Origin: Vreelandella sulfidaeris
GTDB taxonomy: Bacteria; Pseudomonadota; Gammaproteobacteria; Pseudomonadales; Halomonadaceae
DNA length: 64,000 bases
Reading direction: 5' to 3'
NCBI GenBank assembly: GCA_007182875.1
Contig: AP019514.1
Coordinates: 3,906,001-3,970,000 of the forward strand
Notes under the pieces: model-generated
Told to the model about the DNA's origin: nothing
Database searches by the model: none
What the model saw: only the letters and a program-made list of their open reading frames with translations
In this document: positions 1 to 9,206 of the stretch, one piece after another
How the letters are laid out: every line of letters starts with the position of its first letter
Position numbering within the stretch: position 1 is the stretch's first letter
Program-made: the position numbers and the translations under genes

Positions 1-656
1 TTGGCCGCCCGACTTAACGCCACCCGAGAGCGAGGGTGAAGGCTGCCGTCTAGTGCTTCAACACCAGCCATTTCGCCCTCTTCAGCACGATAAATCGCTA
101 CGGCCTGGGTCAGCCGATAGCGCACTTGGTCGTCTTCTTCTTGTTCGATCAGATCGTTGAGGGTCGGCACCAACTCACCGTCGACTTCCCCTAACAAGCG
201 CTCAGCCGAGGTGCGGCGACGCTCAACGTTAGGTGAATAAAGGTCAACGACAGCGATGGCACTGCGCAACTGATTGCGCAAGTTGTTGTTAATACCGATA
301 CGGTCGAGCTCGCGGCGGGACATTTCGCCCAGCGCTTCGCCGGTGAGTACGTCGGCCACCGGCCAGTCGCGACCGCGGTTTTCCAATACCAGTACAAAGC
401 GGCCGTCTTCGGTGCGCTGTAGGCGGCCATCCAATAAGGCCTGCAGCCAATCGCGGGCGCGCTCATCGTCGCTTTGTAAAATCGCGGTAATGGCTTCGCC
501 TTTGGCGGCGTAGGACTCAACGTCCAGCGCTTCTAGCAACTCGAGCGCGGCGGCGTCATTTGTTGTGCGACTGGCGGTGTCCGTTTGCGCCTGCCCGGCA
601 AAAGAAATACCCAGCAGTAGGCAGCACAACAGCGCCAAGGAAAGGAAACGCCTCAT
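1..656 (-). CDS. urtB: Urea ABC transporter permease UrtB, N-terminal part
   Basis: The frame is open from an ATG at 656 to the window edge, giving about 218 codons of the amino-terminal half only. It begins with a signal-like segment (MRRFLSLALLCC, cleavage plausible after AGQAQ) followed by a soluble helical region with AERLLGEV and VPTLNDLIEQ stretches. UrtB proteins are known to carry about 200 extracytoplasmic residues before their LivH-type membrane domain, and that matches. It lies directly downstream of urtA on the same strand, the usual urtABCDE order, so urtC-E should follow outside the window. The family imports urea across the inner membrane. I see no frameshift in this part. The identification rests on context plus the domain layout, since the membrane domain is not visible. 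Confidence 0.85.
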   Translation of the reverse strand, partial: MRRFLSLALLCCLLLGISFAGQAQTDTASRTTNDAAALELLEALDVESYAAKGEAITAILQSDDERARDWLQALLDGRLQRTEDGRFVLVLENRGRDWPVADVLTGEALGEMSRRELDRIGINNNLRNQLRSAIAVVDLYSPNVERRRTSAERLLGEVDGELVPTLNDLIEQEEDDQVRYRLTQAVAIYRAEEGEMAGVEALDGSLHPRSRVALSRAA

Positions 657-699
657 AGGGTTCTTCCTTTGGTTATCTGAAAAGGGAGGATAGCGTGCT

Positions 700-732
700 C
701 CTTGCTGCGTCGTGGTGAACGACGCAGCAAGG
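700..732 (-). other. Intercistronic stem-loop between urtA and urtB
   Basis: A perfect 14-bp inverted repeat (700-713 with 719-732, 5-nt loop) sits between the urtA stop and the urtB start. No T-run follows it on the minus strand, so it is more likely a partial terminator or 3'-end mRNA protector that raises urtA over urtB expression than a full terminator. The function is inferred from position. Confidence 0.7.
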
Positions 733-750
733 GGTTATTTCAAAAGCGCG

Positions 751-2112
751 TTACTCGGCCAATGCCGCTTCGGCTTCTTCTGCTGCGGTGCTGCCACCGC
801 ACGAGCCGTTCACGACGTTGAAGTTGCCGCATTCCATCGGCTTGCGCCAATCGGCAATCAGGTCACGCGAGCCAGGCAGGTAGTCAGACCAGGCGTCGCC
901 CGCCACGGTAGACGGCGTTTGCCACACGATGTCGAACTGGCCATTGTCCTGAATCTCACCGATCAACACCGGCTTGGTGATGTGGTGGTTGGGCATCATG
1001 GCTGCATAGCCGCCGGAGAGGTTCGGCACGGTGACACCGATAATGGCGTCTTTCACCGTGTCGACATCCGTCGTGCCCGCTTTGCGAACCGCTTCGGCCC
1101 ACATATTGAAGCCGATGTAGTGCGCTTCCATGGGGTCGTTGGTGACGGCCATATCGTCGCCGGTGTACTCGATCCAGGCATCGATAAAGTCGTAGTTGTC
1201 GTCGTTATCGACGCTCATGAAGTAGTTCCAGGCGGCCAAGTGACCCACTAGCGGCGCGGTATCAATACCGGTCAGCTCTTGCTCACCCACCGAGAAGGCG
1301 ATAACCGGAATATCGGCCGCGTCGATGCCCTGGTTGGAAAGCTCGGTGTAAAACGGCACGTTGGCGTCGCCGTTGACGGTCGAGATCACCGCAGTCGGTT
1401 TGCCTTCTTCACCGAAGCGGCGAATTTCGGCCACGATGTTCTGCCAATCGGAGTGACCGAACGGCGTGTAGTTGACCATGATGTCTTCGTCCGCGATGCC
1501 GTGCTCATCCTTTAGGTACGCTTCGAGGATACGGTTGGTGGTGCGCGGGTAGACATAGTCGGTACCTACCAGCGCAAAACGCTCGATACCCACTTCGTTG
1601 ATTAGGTATTCAACCGCAGGAATCGCCTGCTGGTTGGGCGCCGCGCCGGTGTAGAAGACGTTTTCAGAGGACTCTTCGCCTTCATACTGCACCGGGTAGA
1701 ACAGCAGGCCGTTGAGTTCCTCGACGACGGGCAGTACCGATTTACGCGATACCGAGGTCCAGTTGCCGAAGATGACATCAACCTCTTCCTGGGCCAGCAA
1801 CTCACGGGCGCGTTCGGCAAACAGCGGCCAGTTGGAGGCCGGATCCACCACCACGGCTTCAAGCTGGCGGCCCAGCAGGCCACCGGCTTCATTCTGCTGC
1901 TCGATAAGCATTTCGACGGTGTCTTTAAGGACAGTTTCGCTGATCGCCATGGTGCCAGAGAGGGAGTGCAGGATACCGACTTTGATCGGGTCATCGTCTT
2001 GAGCGATGGCCTGGGTACTGGCACCCATGATGGCGGCGGTAAGTATCGCGGTCGCGAAACGTCCACTTGAAAGGAGTGAGTGCGGATGTGTCGAGCGTTT
2101 GAGAGTCTTCAT
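751..2112 (-). CDS. urtA: Urea ABC transporter substrate-binding protein UrtA
   Basis: An intact 453-residue periplasmic binding protein. A signal peptide covers about residues 1-38 (ending TQAIAQ). Mature-protein hallmarks of UrtA are HSLSGTMAISE near residue 49, FGNWTSVSRKSVLPV and the FYPVQYEGEE segment, all typical of the urea/short-chain-amide branch rather than LivJ. The protein delivers urea to the UrtBC permease. It is the first gene of the operon, with a 94-nt gap to urtB that holds a strong hairpin. Regulation is probably by nitrogen: a well-formed sigma-54 promoter lies about 120 bp upstream, with NtrC-like sites beyond it. The length is normal for the family (about 430-450). Confidence 0.95.
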   Translation of the reverse strand: MKTLKRSTHPHSLLSSGRFATAILTAAIMGASTQAIAQDDDPIKVGILHSLSGTMAISETVLKDTVEMLIEQQNEAGGLLGRQLEAVVVDPASNWPLFAERARELLAQEEVDVIFGNWTSVSRKSVLPVVEELNGLLFYPVQYEGEESSENVFYTGAAPNQQAIPAVEYLINEVGIERFALVGTDYVYPRTTNRILEAYLKDEHGIADEDIMVNYTPFGHSDWQNIVAEIRRFGEEGKPTAVISTVNGDANVPFYTELSNQGIDAADIPVIAFSVGEQELTGIDTAPLVGHLAAWNYFMSVDNDDNYDFIDAWIEYTGDDMAVTNDPMEAHYIGFNMWAEAVRKAGTTDVDTVKDAIIGVTVPNLSGGYAAMMPNHHITKPVLIGEIQDNGQFDIVWQTPSTVAGDAWSDYLPGSRDLIADWRKPMECGNFNVVNGSCGGSTAAEEAEAALAE

Positions 2113-2231
2113 TGTTAATCTCCTTGCACCCCCTTATGACTGGGGTTTGTTATGACCGGGGCTTGATGATTGGCTTCGCACTTGGGGTTGCTGTGTTAGC
2201 TTCCCCAATACGTCCACTAGCCATTAACATC

Positions 2232-2247
2232 TGCAAGGGATGCGCCA
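2232..2247 (-). promoter_or_regulatory. Sigma-54 promoter of urtA
   Basis: On the minus strand the sequence reads TGGCGCATCCCTTGCA. This matches the RpoN consensus TGGCACG-N4-TTGCW with the invariant GG (-24) and GC (-12) correctly 10 nt apart. Transcription would start near 2221, about 110 nt before the urtA ATG. It lies in the 397-bp gap between tctA and urtA, which otherwise holds only the NtrC-like sites and the tctA terminator. No protein-coding frame is apparent there. Confidence 0.8.
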
Positions 2248-2322
2248 GATTGGCACAAAGTTTCTTTATAGCTATCTAATCAGCCACTTAATAACCGCCG
2301 TAAAATCTCAATATTCACTTTG

Positions 2323-2391
2323 TGCACCAAAATAAAGCGCATGAACGCTGCTAAAGCACCCTATCAATGCACCCATCTGTACCGTTGCACC
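2323..2391. promoter_or_regulatory. NtrC-like enhancer sites upstream of urtA
   Basis: TGCACCAAAATAAAGCG at 2323-2339 matches 12 of 17 positions of the strong enterobacterial NtrC site TGCACTAAAATGGTGCA (hand count). Further TGCACC half-sites lie at 2368-2373 and 2386-2391. They sit about 100-170 bp upstream of the predicted sigma-54 start, the usual distance for an enhancer. Binding by NtrC is inferred. Confidence 0.55.
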
Positions 2392-2450
2392 AACTAAGCA
2401 CTTACTCTGTGTTTGAGACCAAACACTTGTAATCAGTCAAAAGCGGAAAT

Positions 2451-2484
2451 AAAAAGGAGCCTTGGCATCATCACCAAGGCTCCT
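2451..2484 (-). terminator. Rho-independent terminator of tctA
   Basis: A perfect 11-bp stem (2455-2465 with 2474-2484, 8-nt loop) is followed on the minus strand by five T residues. It lies 26 nt beyond the tctA stop codon and closes the tctCBA operon before urtA. Confidence 0.9.
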
Positions 2485-2509
2485 CGCTATTCCCCCCCAA
2501 ACAGCAGCG

Positions 2510-4012
2510 TTAAACCGCCACGTCGGGTGGGATTTTCTTACGGCGTTTCTTCAGCAACGGCAAGCCTAGCGATAGCACGGCCACCACCAGCAGGCCAAGC
2601 GAGATGGGCTTGTCGATAAAGGTCATCCAATCGCCACCGGAGATCTGCAGTGCGCGGCGCATGGATTCTTCCATGATATTGCCCAATATCAGCGCTAAAA
2701 TCAGCGGTGCCGCGGGGAAGCCGAACAGACGCATACCCAGGCCAATCAGACCAAAAGCGAGCAGCAGCAGCAGATCGAACACGCTGAAGCTCATGCCGTA
2801 GACGCCGATCATGCAGAAGATCAAAATCAGCGACAGCAGTAGCGGCTTGGGCAGATCAAGAATCTTGGCGATTATCGGGATCAACGGCAGGTTCAGCACC
2901 AGCAGGAAGATATTACCAATATACATACTGGCGACCACGCCCCAGAATACGTCTGGACGCTCTGTAAGCATCATCGGGCCAGGGTTCACGCCCATGACCA
3001 GTAGTGCGCCCAGCAGTACCGCTGTAGTACCCGAACCCGGTACACCCAGCGTCAGCAGTGGCACGAATGAGCCGGTACAGGCAGCGTTGTTGGCTGCTTC
3101 TGGTGCCGCCACGCCTTTGATATTGCCGGTTCCAAAAGTGTCGCCATCTTTGGCAATACGTTTTTCCATGCTGTAGCCCAGGAAAGAGCCGATCGTCGCG
3201 CCTGCACCAGGCAGTACGCCGGTGAAGAAGCCCAACACCGAGCTGCGGCCCACCGGACCAGCAATTTCTTTGACTTCGCTACGGGTTAATTTCAATGAAC
3301 CAATCGCATTGCGGGGCGCCTCTTTACCACCACCCCCGCGAAGCAGCATATAGAAGACCTCGGCAAGGGCGAAAATACCCAAGGCCACCACCAGGAAGTC
3401 GATGCCGTCTAGCAGTTGAATAGAGCCGAAGGTGAAACGCTCGGTACCCGTCTGCGTGTCGATACCAATAATCGAGATAATCACCCCGACCACGGCGGCA
3501 ATTAGCCCTTTAATCAGCGATTTATCCGACAGTGAGACCACCGCCGTTAACCCCAGTACCATCAACGCAAAGTACTCGGCAGGACCAAAGCTCACGGCGA
3601 CTTTGGAGAGCAGCGGCGCTACCAGCATCAGGAAAATAACCGATACTGTGCCGCCTACAAACGAGGAGTAGGCGGCAATTGCCAGCGCTTTACCCGCCAA
3701 GCCTTTTTTGGCCATTGGGTAGCCATCAAAGGACGTTGCCACGGTACCCGCCACGCCGGGAGCGTTAAGCAGAATCGACGACGTGGAGCCACCGAAGATG
3801 GCGCCGTAGTAAACCCCTGCCATTAAAATCAAACCCGAGGAAGGTTCCATAGCAAAGGTAATAGGAATCATCAGGGCAAGCGCACTAATAGGACCTAGGC
3901 CCGGCAGCATGCCAATAATGGTGCCAGCAAATACACCGGCAAACACGTAAGCAATATTGATAGGCTCAAGCGCGATGCCAAAGCCGTACATCAGATTATT
4001 GAAGGCATCCAT
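2510..4012 (-). CDS. tctA: Tripartite tricarboxylate transporter large permease TctA
   Basis: An intact 500-residue polytopic membrane protein of the TctA family (PF01970). The diagnostic amino-terminal region is present: GMLPGLGPISALALMIPITF near residue 35, followed by GAIFGGSTSSILLNAPG. A second inverted-repeat copy contains GVLPGAGATIGSFLGYSMEK and GVPGSGTTAVLLGALLVMGV. These are the two glycine-rich TctA signatures. TctA is the ion-coupled carrier subunit that works with TctB and the periplasmic TctC to import citrate or other tri/dicarboxylates. It is last in the tctC-tctB-tctA operon and is followed by a strong terminator. The substrate cannot be told from sequence. Confidence 0.95.
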   Translation of the reverse strand: MDAFNNLMYGFGIALEPINIAYVFAGVFAGTIIGMLPGLGPISALALMIPITFAMEPSSGLILMAGVYYGAIFGGSTSSILLNAPGVAGTVATSFDGYPMAKKGLAGKALAIAAYSSFVGGTVSVIFLMLVAPLLSKVAVSFGPAEYFALMVLGLTAVVSLSDKSLIKGLIAAVVGVIISIIGIDTQTGTERFTFGSIQLLDGIDFLVVALGIFALAEVFYMLLRGGGGKEAPRNAIGSLKLTRSEVKEIAGPVGRSSVLGFFTGVLPGAGATIGSFLGYSMEKRIAKDGDTFGTGNIKGVAAPEAANNAACTGSFVPLLTLGVPGSGTTAVLLGALLVMGVNPGPMMLTERPDVFWGVVASMYIGNIFLLVLNLPLIPIIAKILDLPKPLLLSLILIFCMIGVYGMSFSVFDLLLLLAFGLIGLGMRLFGFPAAPLILALILGNIMEESMRRALQISGGDWMTFIDKPISLGLLVVAVLSLGLPLLKKRRKKIPPDVAV

Positions 4013-4067
4013 GGGAATTACTCTCTTAAAAATCTGCTAGCAGGAAAACTTACTAGCACGGCTTTGT

Positions 4068-4548
4068 TTAGAAAGGCAGCACGCCAGTGGGGAGATAAAC
4101 ATCCATCACCCGCGTCATGGTCAGGTAGAGTGCAAGCACTACCCCAACGACGTGGCAAGGTTAACTCCATGGCGGCGGTAGCCATAGTAGGCCGTTAGCC
4201 CAACGCAGAGCAGCGTTGAAGCGAGCACAAAGCCCAGCGGTACCAGCAGAAACGCATAGGCGGCAATCGCCAGCGAGGTCACGATGACCCGCGCCCAAGG
4301 CGTCAGCAATAGCGGCCCATTTTGCGCCTCTTCGTCGACTTCATCGGCACCGGCGATCGGAGTGGGTTTCTCGAAAACAGAAACACCGACAGGATCAGTA
4401 GCGAGAAGCCTAATACTTTAGGAAATAGGTCAGAGTCGACCGGACGCGGCAAGGGAAAGATAGGGATTTGCCACGCCATCGCGATATAGCCAGCAGCCAA
4501 TACCGCAAATACCAGTGCTAACCACTGATTGGTATTTAAACGAGTCAT
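4068..4548 (-). CDS. tctB: Tripartite tricarboxylate transporter small subunit TctB (frameshifted)
   Basis: A small membrane subunit of about 158 residues. It starts at the ATG at 4548 (MTRLNTNQWLALVFAVLAAG); a longer open frame upstream runs through the hairpins and is not credible as coding. Four hydrophobic segments are expected and can be read across frames: residues 7-25, about 45-60, then AIAAYAFLLVPLGFVLA and the C-terminal ALYLTMTRVMDVYLPTG. Two single-base indels interrupt it, near 4365 (AAACCC run) and near 4150 (GGGG run). Repairing each joins the frames and ends the protein at the TAA at 4068. It partners TctA and TctC. The breaks look like read errors. Confidence 0.8.
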
Positions 4549-4579
4549 AGGAGTCTCTCCGAAGGAGTTAACACGTCTC

Positions 4580-4635
4580 CCGCGGTTAACACATTTTGTT
4601 AACCGCGGAGATTTCAGCCGCCCTTTGGGCGGCTG
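4580..4635 (-). other. Tandem stem-loops between tctC and tctB
   Basis: There are two consecutive hairpins: a perfect 11-bp stem at 4580-4590/4598-4608 and a 9-bp stem at 4615-4623/4627-4635 with a 3-nt loop. They lie in the 100-nt gap between the tctC stop and the tctB start. The likely role is to stabilise or partly terminate the tctC message so the binding protein is over-produced relative to the membrane subunits (inference). Confidence 0.7.
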
Positions 4636-4651
4636 GACGATACAGGTAGGA

Positions 4652-5649
4652 TTACTGGCGCAGGAGGCCAAGCTCGCTCAGCACGTCGCTGAACTGCTCT
4701 TGCTGCTGATCCAGGAAGTCGCCGAATTCTTCGCTGTCTTGGTAAGCGTCGATCCAGCCCAGTTGATCACTCGCTTCGCGCCATGCGTCGGTTTCCAGCA
4801 TTTCAGCGAACAGGTCTTCGTAATAAGCCACGGCTTCTTCAGGCATATCAGGCGCGCCCATCACGCCGCGCCAGATATCGAAGGTGTAGTCGAAGCCCTG
4901 TTCTTGATAGGTGGGTACTTCGCTCAAACCGGCGCCTAAACGCTCTTCAGAAGAGACACCCAAGGCACGCAATTGGCTGCCTTCACCCAGTTGACCAACC
5001 GCTTCACCCGCGCCACCCACGACGGCTTCGATGTGGCCGCCCATCAGGTTGGTCATCGCGTCGCCACCACCAGAGAACGGAATGTAGTTCACTGACGAAG
5101 CTTCCATACCCGCTGCTGAGGCAAGGCCTGCAATGGAGATATGATCCATAGAGCCTGGCGCACTGCCACCGCCAACGCTTAAGCTGGGATCTTCTTTCAG
5201 CGCATTGAGTAGGTCTTCAAGATCCTGATACTCGGAATCCGCTGCGACAAGAATGATGGAGTAGTCGGTGTTAATTCGCGCGACCGGGGTAAAGTCGGTG
5301 TGATCATAGCGAGACGCGCCTGCCAGCGGCACTAGAATCATCGGCGGGCTGGTGGCAAACAACTTGTGCGGGTTGCCTTCATCCCGCGCGACTTGGGCCC
5401 ATGCTACCGCACCGCCGCCGCCAGGTACGTTGATCGCAGCGAAGCTCTCGTCGGCCAGCTCTTCTTGCTGAATTACACGCGACATGGTGCGAACCAATGT
5501 ATCCCAACCACCACCTGGGTTAGCCGGGGCAACGAATTCGATTGAGCGTTCGGGTGTCCACTCTTGCGCCTGTGCGGCGGAGTTTAAACCGGCAACAGCA
5601 GCCAGGGCAGAGCAAATAGCGATAAACGCTTGAGGGTAAGCGACGTCAT
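4652..5649 (-). CDS. tctC: Tricarboxylate-binding protein TctC (frameshifted near the start)
   Basis: A periplasmic binding protein of the Bug/TctC family (PF03401). The start at 5649 (MTSLTLKRLSLFAL) gives a signal peptide; a one-base indel near 5610 then shifts to the frame reading AGLNSAAQAQ and the mature protein. Family hallmarks are FVAPANPGGGWDTLVRTM at the beta1 loop, AAINVPGGGGAVAWAQV, and VGGGSAPGSMDHISIAGL with NYIPFSGGGDA. The protein captures the carboxylate substrate and hands it to TctAB. It is first in the tctCBA operon, downstream of a CitB-type regulator that is a likely activator. The length after repair (about 330) is normal. Confidence 0.9.
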
Positions 5650-5749
5650 TATGGCGTTCTCCAGATATCAGTGTTGTTGTATGAGGCGTCTTATTATGAG
5701 ACTACACGCCGCGAACGTTAGAAGACCGCCACCCTGACCGACAAGCTTG

Positions 5750-5782
5750 TGCGCATAAAAGGCAAAAAGTTCTTTATGTGCA
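5750..5782. promoter_or_regulatory. Imperfect palindrome in the tctC promoter region
   Basis: TGCGCATAAA (5750-5759) and TTTATGTGCA (5773-5782) form 10-bp arms with one mismatch and a 13-nt spacer, about 100-130 bp upstream of tctC. It is a candidate operator for the adjacent CitB-type response regulator. The 12-mer GTGCGCATAAAA at 5749-5760 recurs exactly at 12819-12830. Confidence 0.5.
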
Positions 5783-5823
5783 TTTTGTTCATTCTGTTCA
5801 CGCTATTAATTCACAGCGCATAT

Positions 5824-6593
5824 TTATAAAGTATCCAGCCACTCATGCGCCGTTTCTAACAGACGGTAGCGTCGCTCGGGTCGCCCCACGTCGCCATAAC
5901 CCAGTTCGGCACTAACGGCCTGCTCGGCCACTAAAAACTCTAAATAACGGCGGGCAGTGGAGCGGCTTGCGCCCATGGTGCGCGCCATCTGCATAGCGGT
6001 AAGCGAGTCGGGGCGTCGGCCAGGGCATCAATCACCCGACGCAGCGTCAGTCGATCAATGCCTTTCGGTAAGGCTTGAGACCGAGTTTGAGAATGGGCTT
6101 GAGATAGCGTTTGGTTTTTAACACGCGACGGGGCGCCGGGCTGCAAACGCGCCAGTACTTGATCTAACTCCTCTTGGCTCATCTCGGCACGGTTGGCCAA
6201 CGCTTCACGCTCGCGACGAAAACGCGTCAACATCTGAGCCATCCGGTCGGCTTCAATGGGCTTGATCAGATAATCGAATACCCCGCCGCGCAGCGCCCTC
6301 GCTGATGGTCTCCACTTCCCGTGCGGCGGTGACCATGACGATATCTACATGCACATAATCGCGACGAATCGTCCATAGCAGTTCCAGCCCCTCCACGTCA
6401 GGTAGATAGGCGTCCAATAAAATCAATTGGATGCTGGCGGCTTGTTCCGCCATGATCGCCTTGGCTTCGCTTCCATTGCGCGCCATGCCCACCACATAAA
6501 AAGCCCCTCGCTCTGTTCAATAAAAGCCTTGTGGATATCCGCAATACGGAAATCATCTTCAACGACCAAAATGCCGTACTGCCGTTCAGACAT
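5824..6593 (-). CDS. CitB/DcuR-family response regulator (frameshifted)
   Basis: A two-component response regulator. The amino-terminal receiver domain starts MSERQYGILVVEDDFRIADI with the acidic pair at residues 12-13, the phosphoacceptor Asp in LILLDAYLPDVEGLEL (about residue 58), and the conserved switch region MVTAAREVETI then LIKPIEADRM. The C-terminal part ends with a helix-turn-helix reading LTAMQMARTMGASRSTARRY, as in CitT/DcuR regulators. Indels near 6508, 6292 and 6018 split it into four frames; the TAA at 5824 is the natural stop. It lies 39 nt after its cognate kinase gene and directly upstream of tctC, so control of tctCBA in response to carboxylates is likely. Confidence 0.85.
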
Positions 6594-6632
6594 CTCGTTC
6601 CCTCCCTCGCTGTTCTGGTCATTATTGTTAGG

Positions 6633-8327
6633 CTATTTTTGGCACAGCGAACGATTGAGTACCGCAGTAAAACATACCCCGCCCAGCTCACTCTCTTCTA
6701 GCGTAACAGCGCCGCCATGCTGGCGACACAGCCTTGCTACCAACGCTAGGCCGATGCCTTGATGCTTGCCGGTTTTGGTCGAAAAACCTTCTTGGAAAAT
6801 CGACTCGGCAAACTCAGCGGGCACCCCCGGGCCGTTATCCTCGACCTCGACCAGTAGTTGCTCGCCCAGGTCGGTGAAAACAGTCGCACGCTGGGCTCTT
6901 TACTCGGCCCATTTAGCGCTGCGTGGCAGGCGTTATCCAATAAATTGCCCACTACGCTCATCATCACTTCCTGGCCGGTAGGCGTTAGCGGGCAGGAGAG
7001 CGAGCTTTGCTCATCAATTTCCATCGCTACGCCCAGTTCCCGTGCGCGTGTTAGTTTACCCAGTAGCGTACCGCTAAATACGGCGTCGGCCACGTTGCTG
7101 ATCAAAAGCTCATCTGCGCCTGAGCGCGTTCTGTTTCCTGATGAATCAGCGCCAGGGCTTCTTCAATGCGCTGTAACTGCAGTAACCCGGAAATGGTGTA
7201 GAGCTTATTGGAAAATTCGTGGGCTTGGGCGCGGAGCATATCCACATCACGGCTGGCCTGGGTGAGCGCATGGGAGAGATCGACGATCTCACGCCGACTA
7301 CGGAAGGTCGCCACCGCCCCTCAATTTCTCCTTCATGCAGTATCGGTACCCGGTTAACCACCACAGGATGGTCGCCCAGCCACATCTCTTGGTCGAACTC
7401 CTGCTCGCCACGCCGTAGCACTTCCAATAGTCGAGAATTGGGCACGACCTCACGGATAGGCTGGCCGAGCAGCACGTGCTCATCATCTAAATTGAGGAAG
7501 CGCCGCGCCTGCTGGTTAACCAACGTAATATGACCTTCACGATTAACCGCCAGAATGCCCTCATGAATCGACTGCAAAATGGCCTCTTTCTCCATGGCTA
7601 AGCGGGCAATTTCGTAGGGTTCCAGGCCTAAAATGACCTTTTTAAGATGTTGCGATAGCCAGTAGGCACCGGCAAAGCCCAGGCAGATCATCAACGCTAC
7701 TAACGCCCAGCCAAAACTGTTGTAGCGCGCCACGTCCATCTCAATACGGTCCATCATAAAGCCGACAGAAACCAGCCCGATGATATTGCCTTCTTCATCC
7801 CAGATGGGTGCTTTACCGCGAATGGCAGTACCCAGTGATCCGGTGGCTTTGGAGACATACGATTGACCATGGATTAGCGCTTGGTCGTTATCGCCCCCGA
7901 CCATTGTTTTCCCTAACCGTTCTGGCAGTGGATGGGAGTAGCGGATGCTTCGAGCGTTGCCTACGACGACATAGCGCGCCCCGGTTTCATGGCGAACTCG
8001 CTCCGCGATAGGTTGAATAATGAAAGAGGGGTCGGCGATCGCGAACGCATTGATAATTTGTGGCATTGACGCCACCGTTTTGGCCACCGCTAGCGCTCGC
8101 TCGCCCATCTGCTGGCTTATAATTTCCGCCTTACGGTGATTGAGATAGGTGCCCTGTGCCAGTAGCATGCCTGCCAGCAATAGTCCGACTAACAGCATTA
8201 CCTGCAGACGAAAGCTGCGTTTATACCAACTGCGCCTTGCGCGGGTTCGGCGCCAGCGTTGCAGGTCGGCTAACGTTCGGGGGCGGGATGCGCTCATAAG
8301 TAGACTCAAAATGCGTGACCGCGCCAT
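6633..8327 (-). CDS. CitA/DcuS-family sensor histidine kinase (frameshifted)
   Basis: A membrane sensor kinase of about 560 residues. In order it has a first membrane helix at about residues 40-60 (LQVMLLVGLLLAGML), a periplasmic Cache-like sensor domain to about residue 200 with RYVVVGNARSIRYSHP, a second membrane helix ALVALMICLGFAGAYWL, and a PAS domain (AILQSIHEGILAVNREGHI). The phosphoacceptor region AHEFSNKLYTISGLLQL is the DcuS/CitA-type H-box, and the ATPase domain has NLLDNACHAA and GIGLALVARLCRQHGG. Frameshifts near 7318, 7104 and 6885 break it. The start could also be the Met at 8297. It probably senses a di/tricarboxylate and drives the neighbouring tct genes. Classical TctE is an OmpR-type partner kinase, so this is a different pairing. 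Confidence 0.85.
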
Positions 8328-8421
8328 TATGGCACGCGCCAGTAAACGGCGTTAATCGTCGGCACTTTATGCCATCGTTCGCTGATATAATGGCTGACTG
8401 CCTTACTCACGGAGGGATGTT

Positions 8422-9168
8422 GTGGTTATCGTTCGATGGATGTTTGTGCTGGCCTGTTGGCCACTATGGTTAACGGCGGCCTATGCCAGTCCGTTTTATG
8501 GCCCTCCTCCTCCACCTGATGACGCCCCCGTTTTCAGCGGCGATGCTGAGCTCGGCTTTACCCGCCTTTCGGGCAATACCAATAGCCAAACACTGATTGG
8601 TAAAACGCGGCTGATGTGGTTAACCGGTAAATTCACCTACACACTGCGCGGTGAAGTGCGCAATGTCAGTAAAGATAACGAAACCAGCGCTGAGCAGTAT
8701 CTGATCGCGGGGCGCGAACGCTATGAGTTAGAGGGCCCGCATTATCTATTTGGCTTTGCTCGCTGGGAGAAGGATCGCTTTGCCGGGTATGACCAGCAAC
8801 TGTCAGCGATTGGCGGTTACGGGCGCCAGATTCTGGAGAACAGCACCCATACCCTGTCACTCGAAGCAGGCCCTGGGTATCGACATGATCGACTGCGCGA
8901 TTACGACGATGAACGCTTGATGGTGACCTATACCGCGCTGGACTACCGTTGGGGAATGTCTGACTACGCCGATATCGAACAGGAAATGTCGCTTGAGTAT
9001 ACCGATCAGAACATCACCTCTCGGTCGCTAACAGCGCTCACGGCAAGGCTTAATTCAAAACTGTCGCTGCGCTTATCCCACGAAATCAAGCACAACTCCC
9101 AGCCGCCTGACGAGACTAGCGAACGCACCGACAGCACCACCAGTGCGTCGCTGCTCTATCGTTGGTGA
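8422..9168 (+). CDS. DUF481 family outer-membrane protein (YdiY-like)
   Basis: An intact 248-residue predicted beta-barrel protein. It uses a GTG start at 8422 with a GGAGG ribosome site 6 nt upstream. A signal peptide covers about residues 1-22, then comes a proline run (GPPPPPDD). The body has alternating aromatic/polar strands typical of DUF481 (PF04338): GDAELGFTRLSGNTNSQTL, FGFARWEKDRFAGYDQQLSA, GPGYRHDRL, and a C-terminal aromatic (LLYRW) suited to BAM recognition. The molecular function of the family is unknown; YdiY relatives are salt- or acid-responsive in some bacteria. It is monocistronic and convergent with the tsx-like gene, 38 bp away. Confidence 0.85.
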   Translation: MVIVRWMFVLACWPLWLTAAYASPFYGPPPPPDDAPVFSGDAELGFTRLSGNTNSQTLIGKTRLMWLTGKFTYTLRGEVRNVSKDNETSAEQYLIAGRERYELEGPHYLFGFARWEKDRFAGYDQQLSAIGGYGRQILENSTHTLSLEAGPGYRHDRLRDYDDERLMVTYTALDYRWGMSDYADIEQEMSLEYTDQNITSRSLTALTARLNSKLSLRLSHEIKHNSQPPDETSERTDSTTSASLLYRW

Positions 9169-9206
9169 GCGATGGTAGCACCCGAACAGCACTACCAGTT
9201 AATACC

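Noticed and set aside
712..1251. A 179-codon plus-strand frame opposite urtA
   Set aside because: It is antisense to a clearly conserved protein, and its His/Arg/Val-rich composition is that of an antisense shadow.
2248..2272. TGGCACAAAGTTTCTTTAT as a plus-strand sigma-54 promoter
   Set aside because: The GC at -12 is missing and no plus-strand gene follows.
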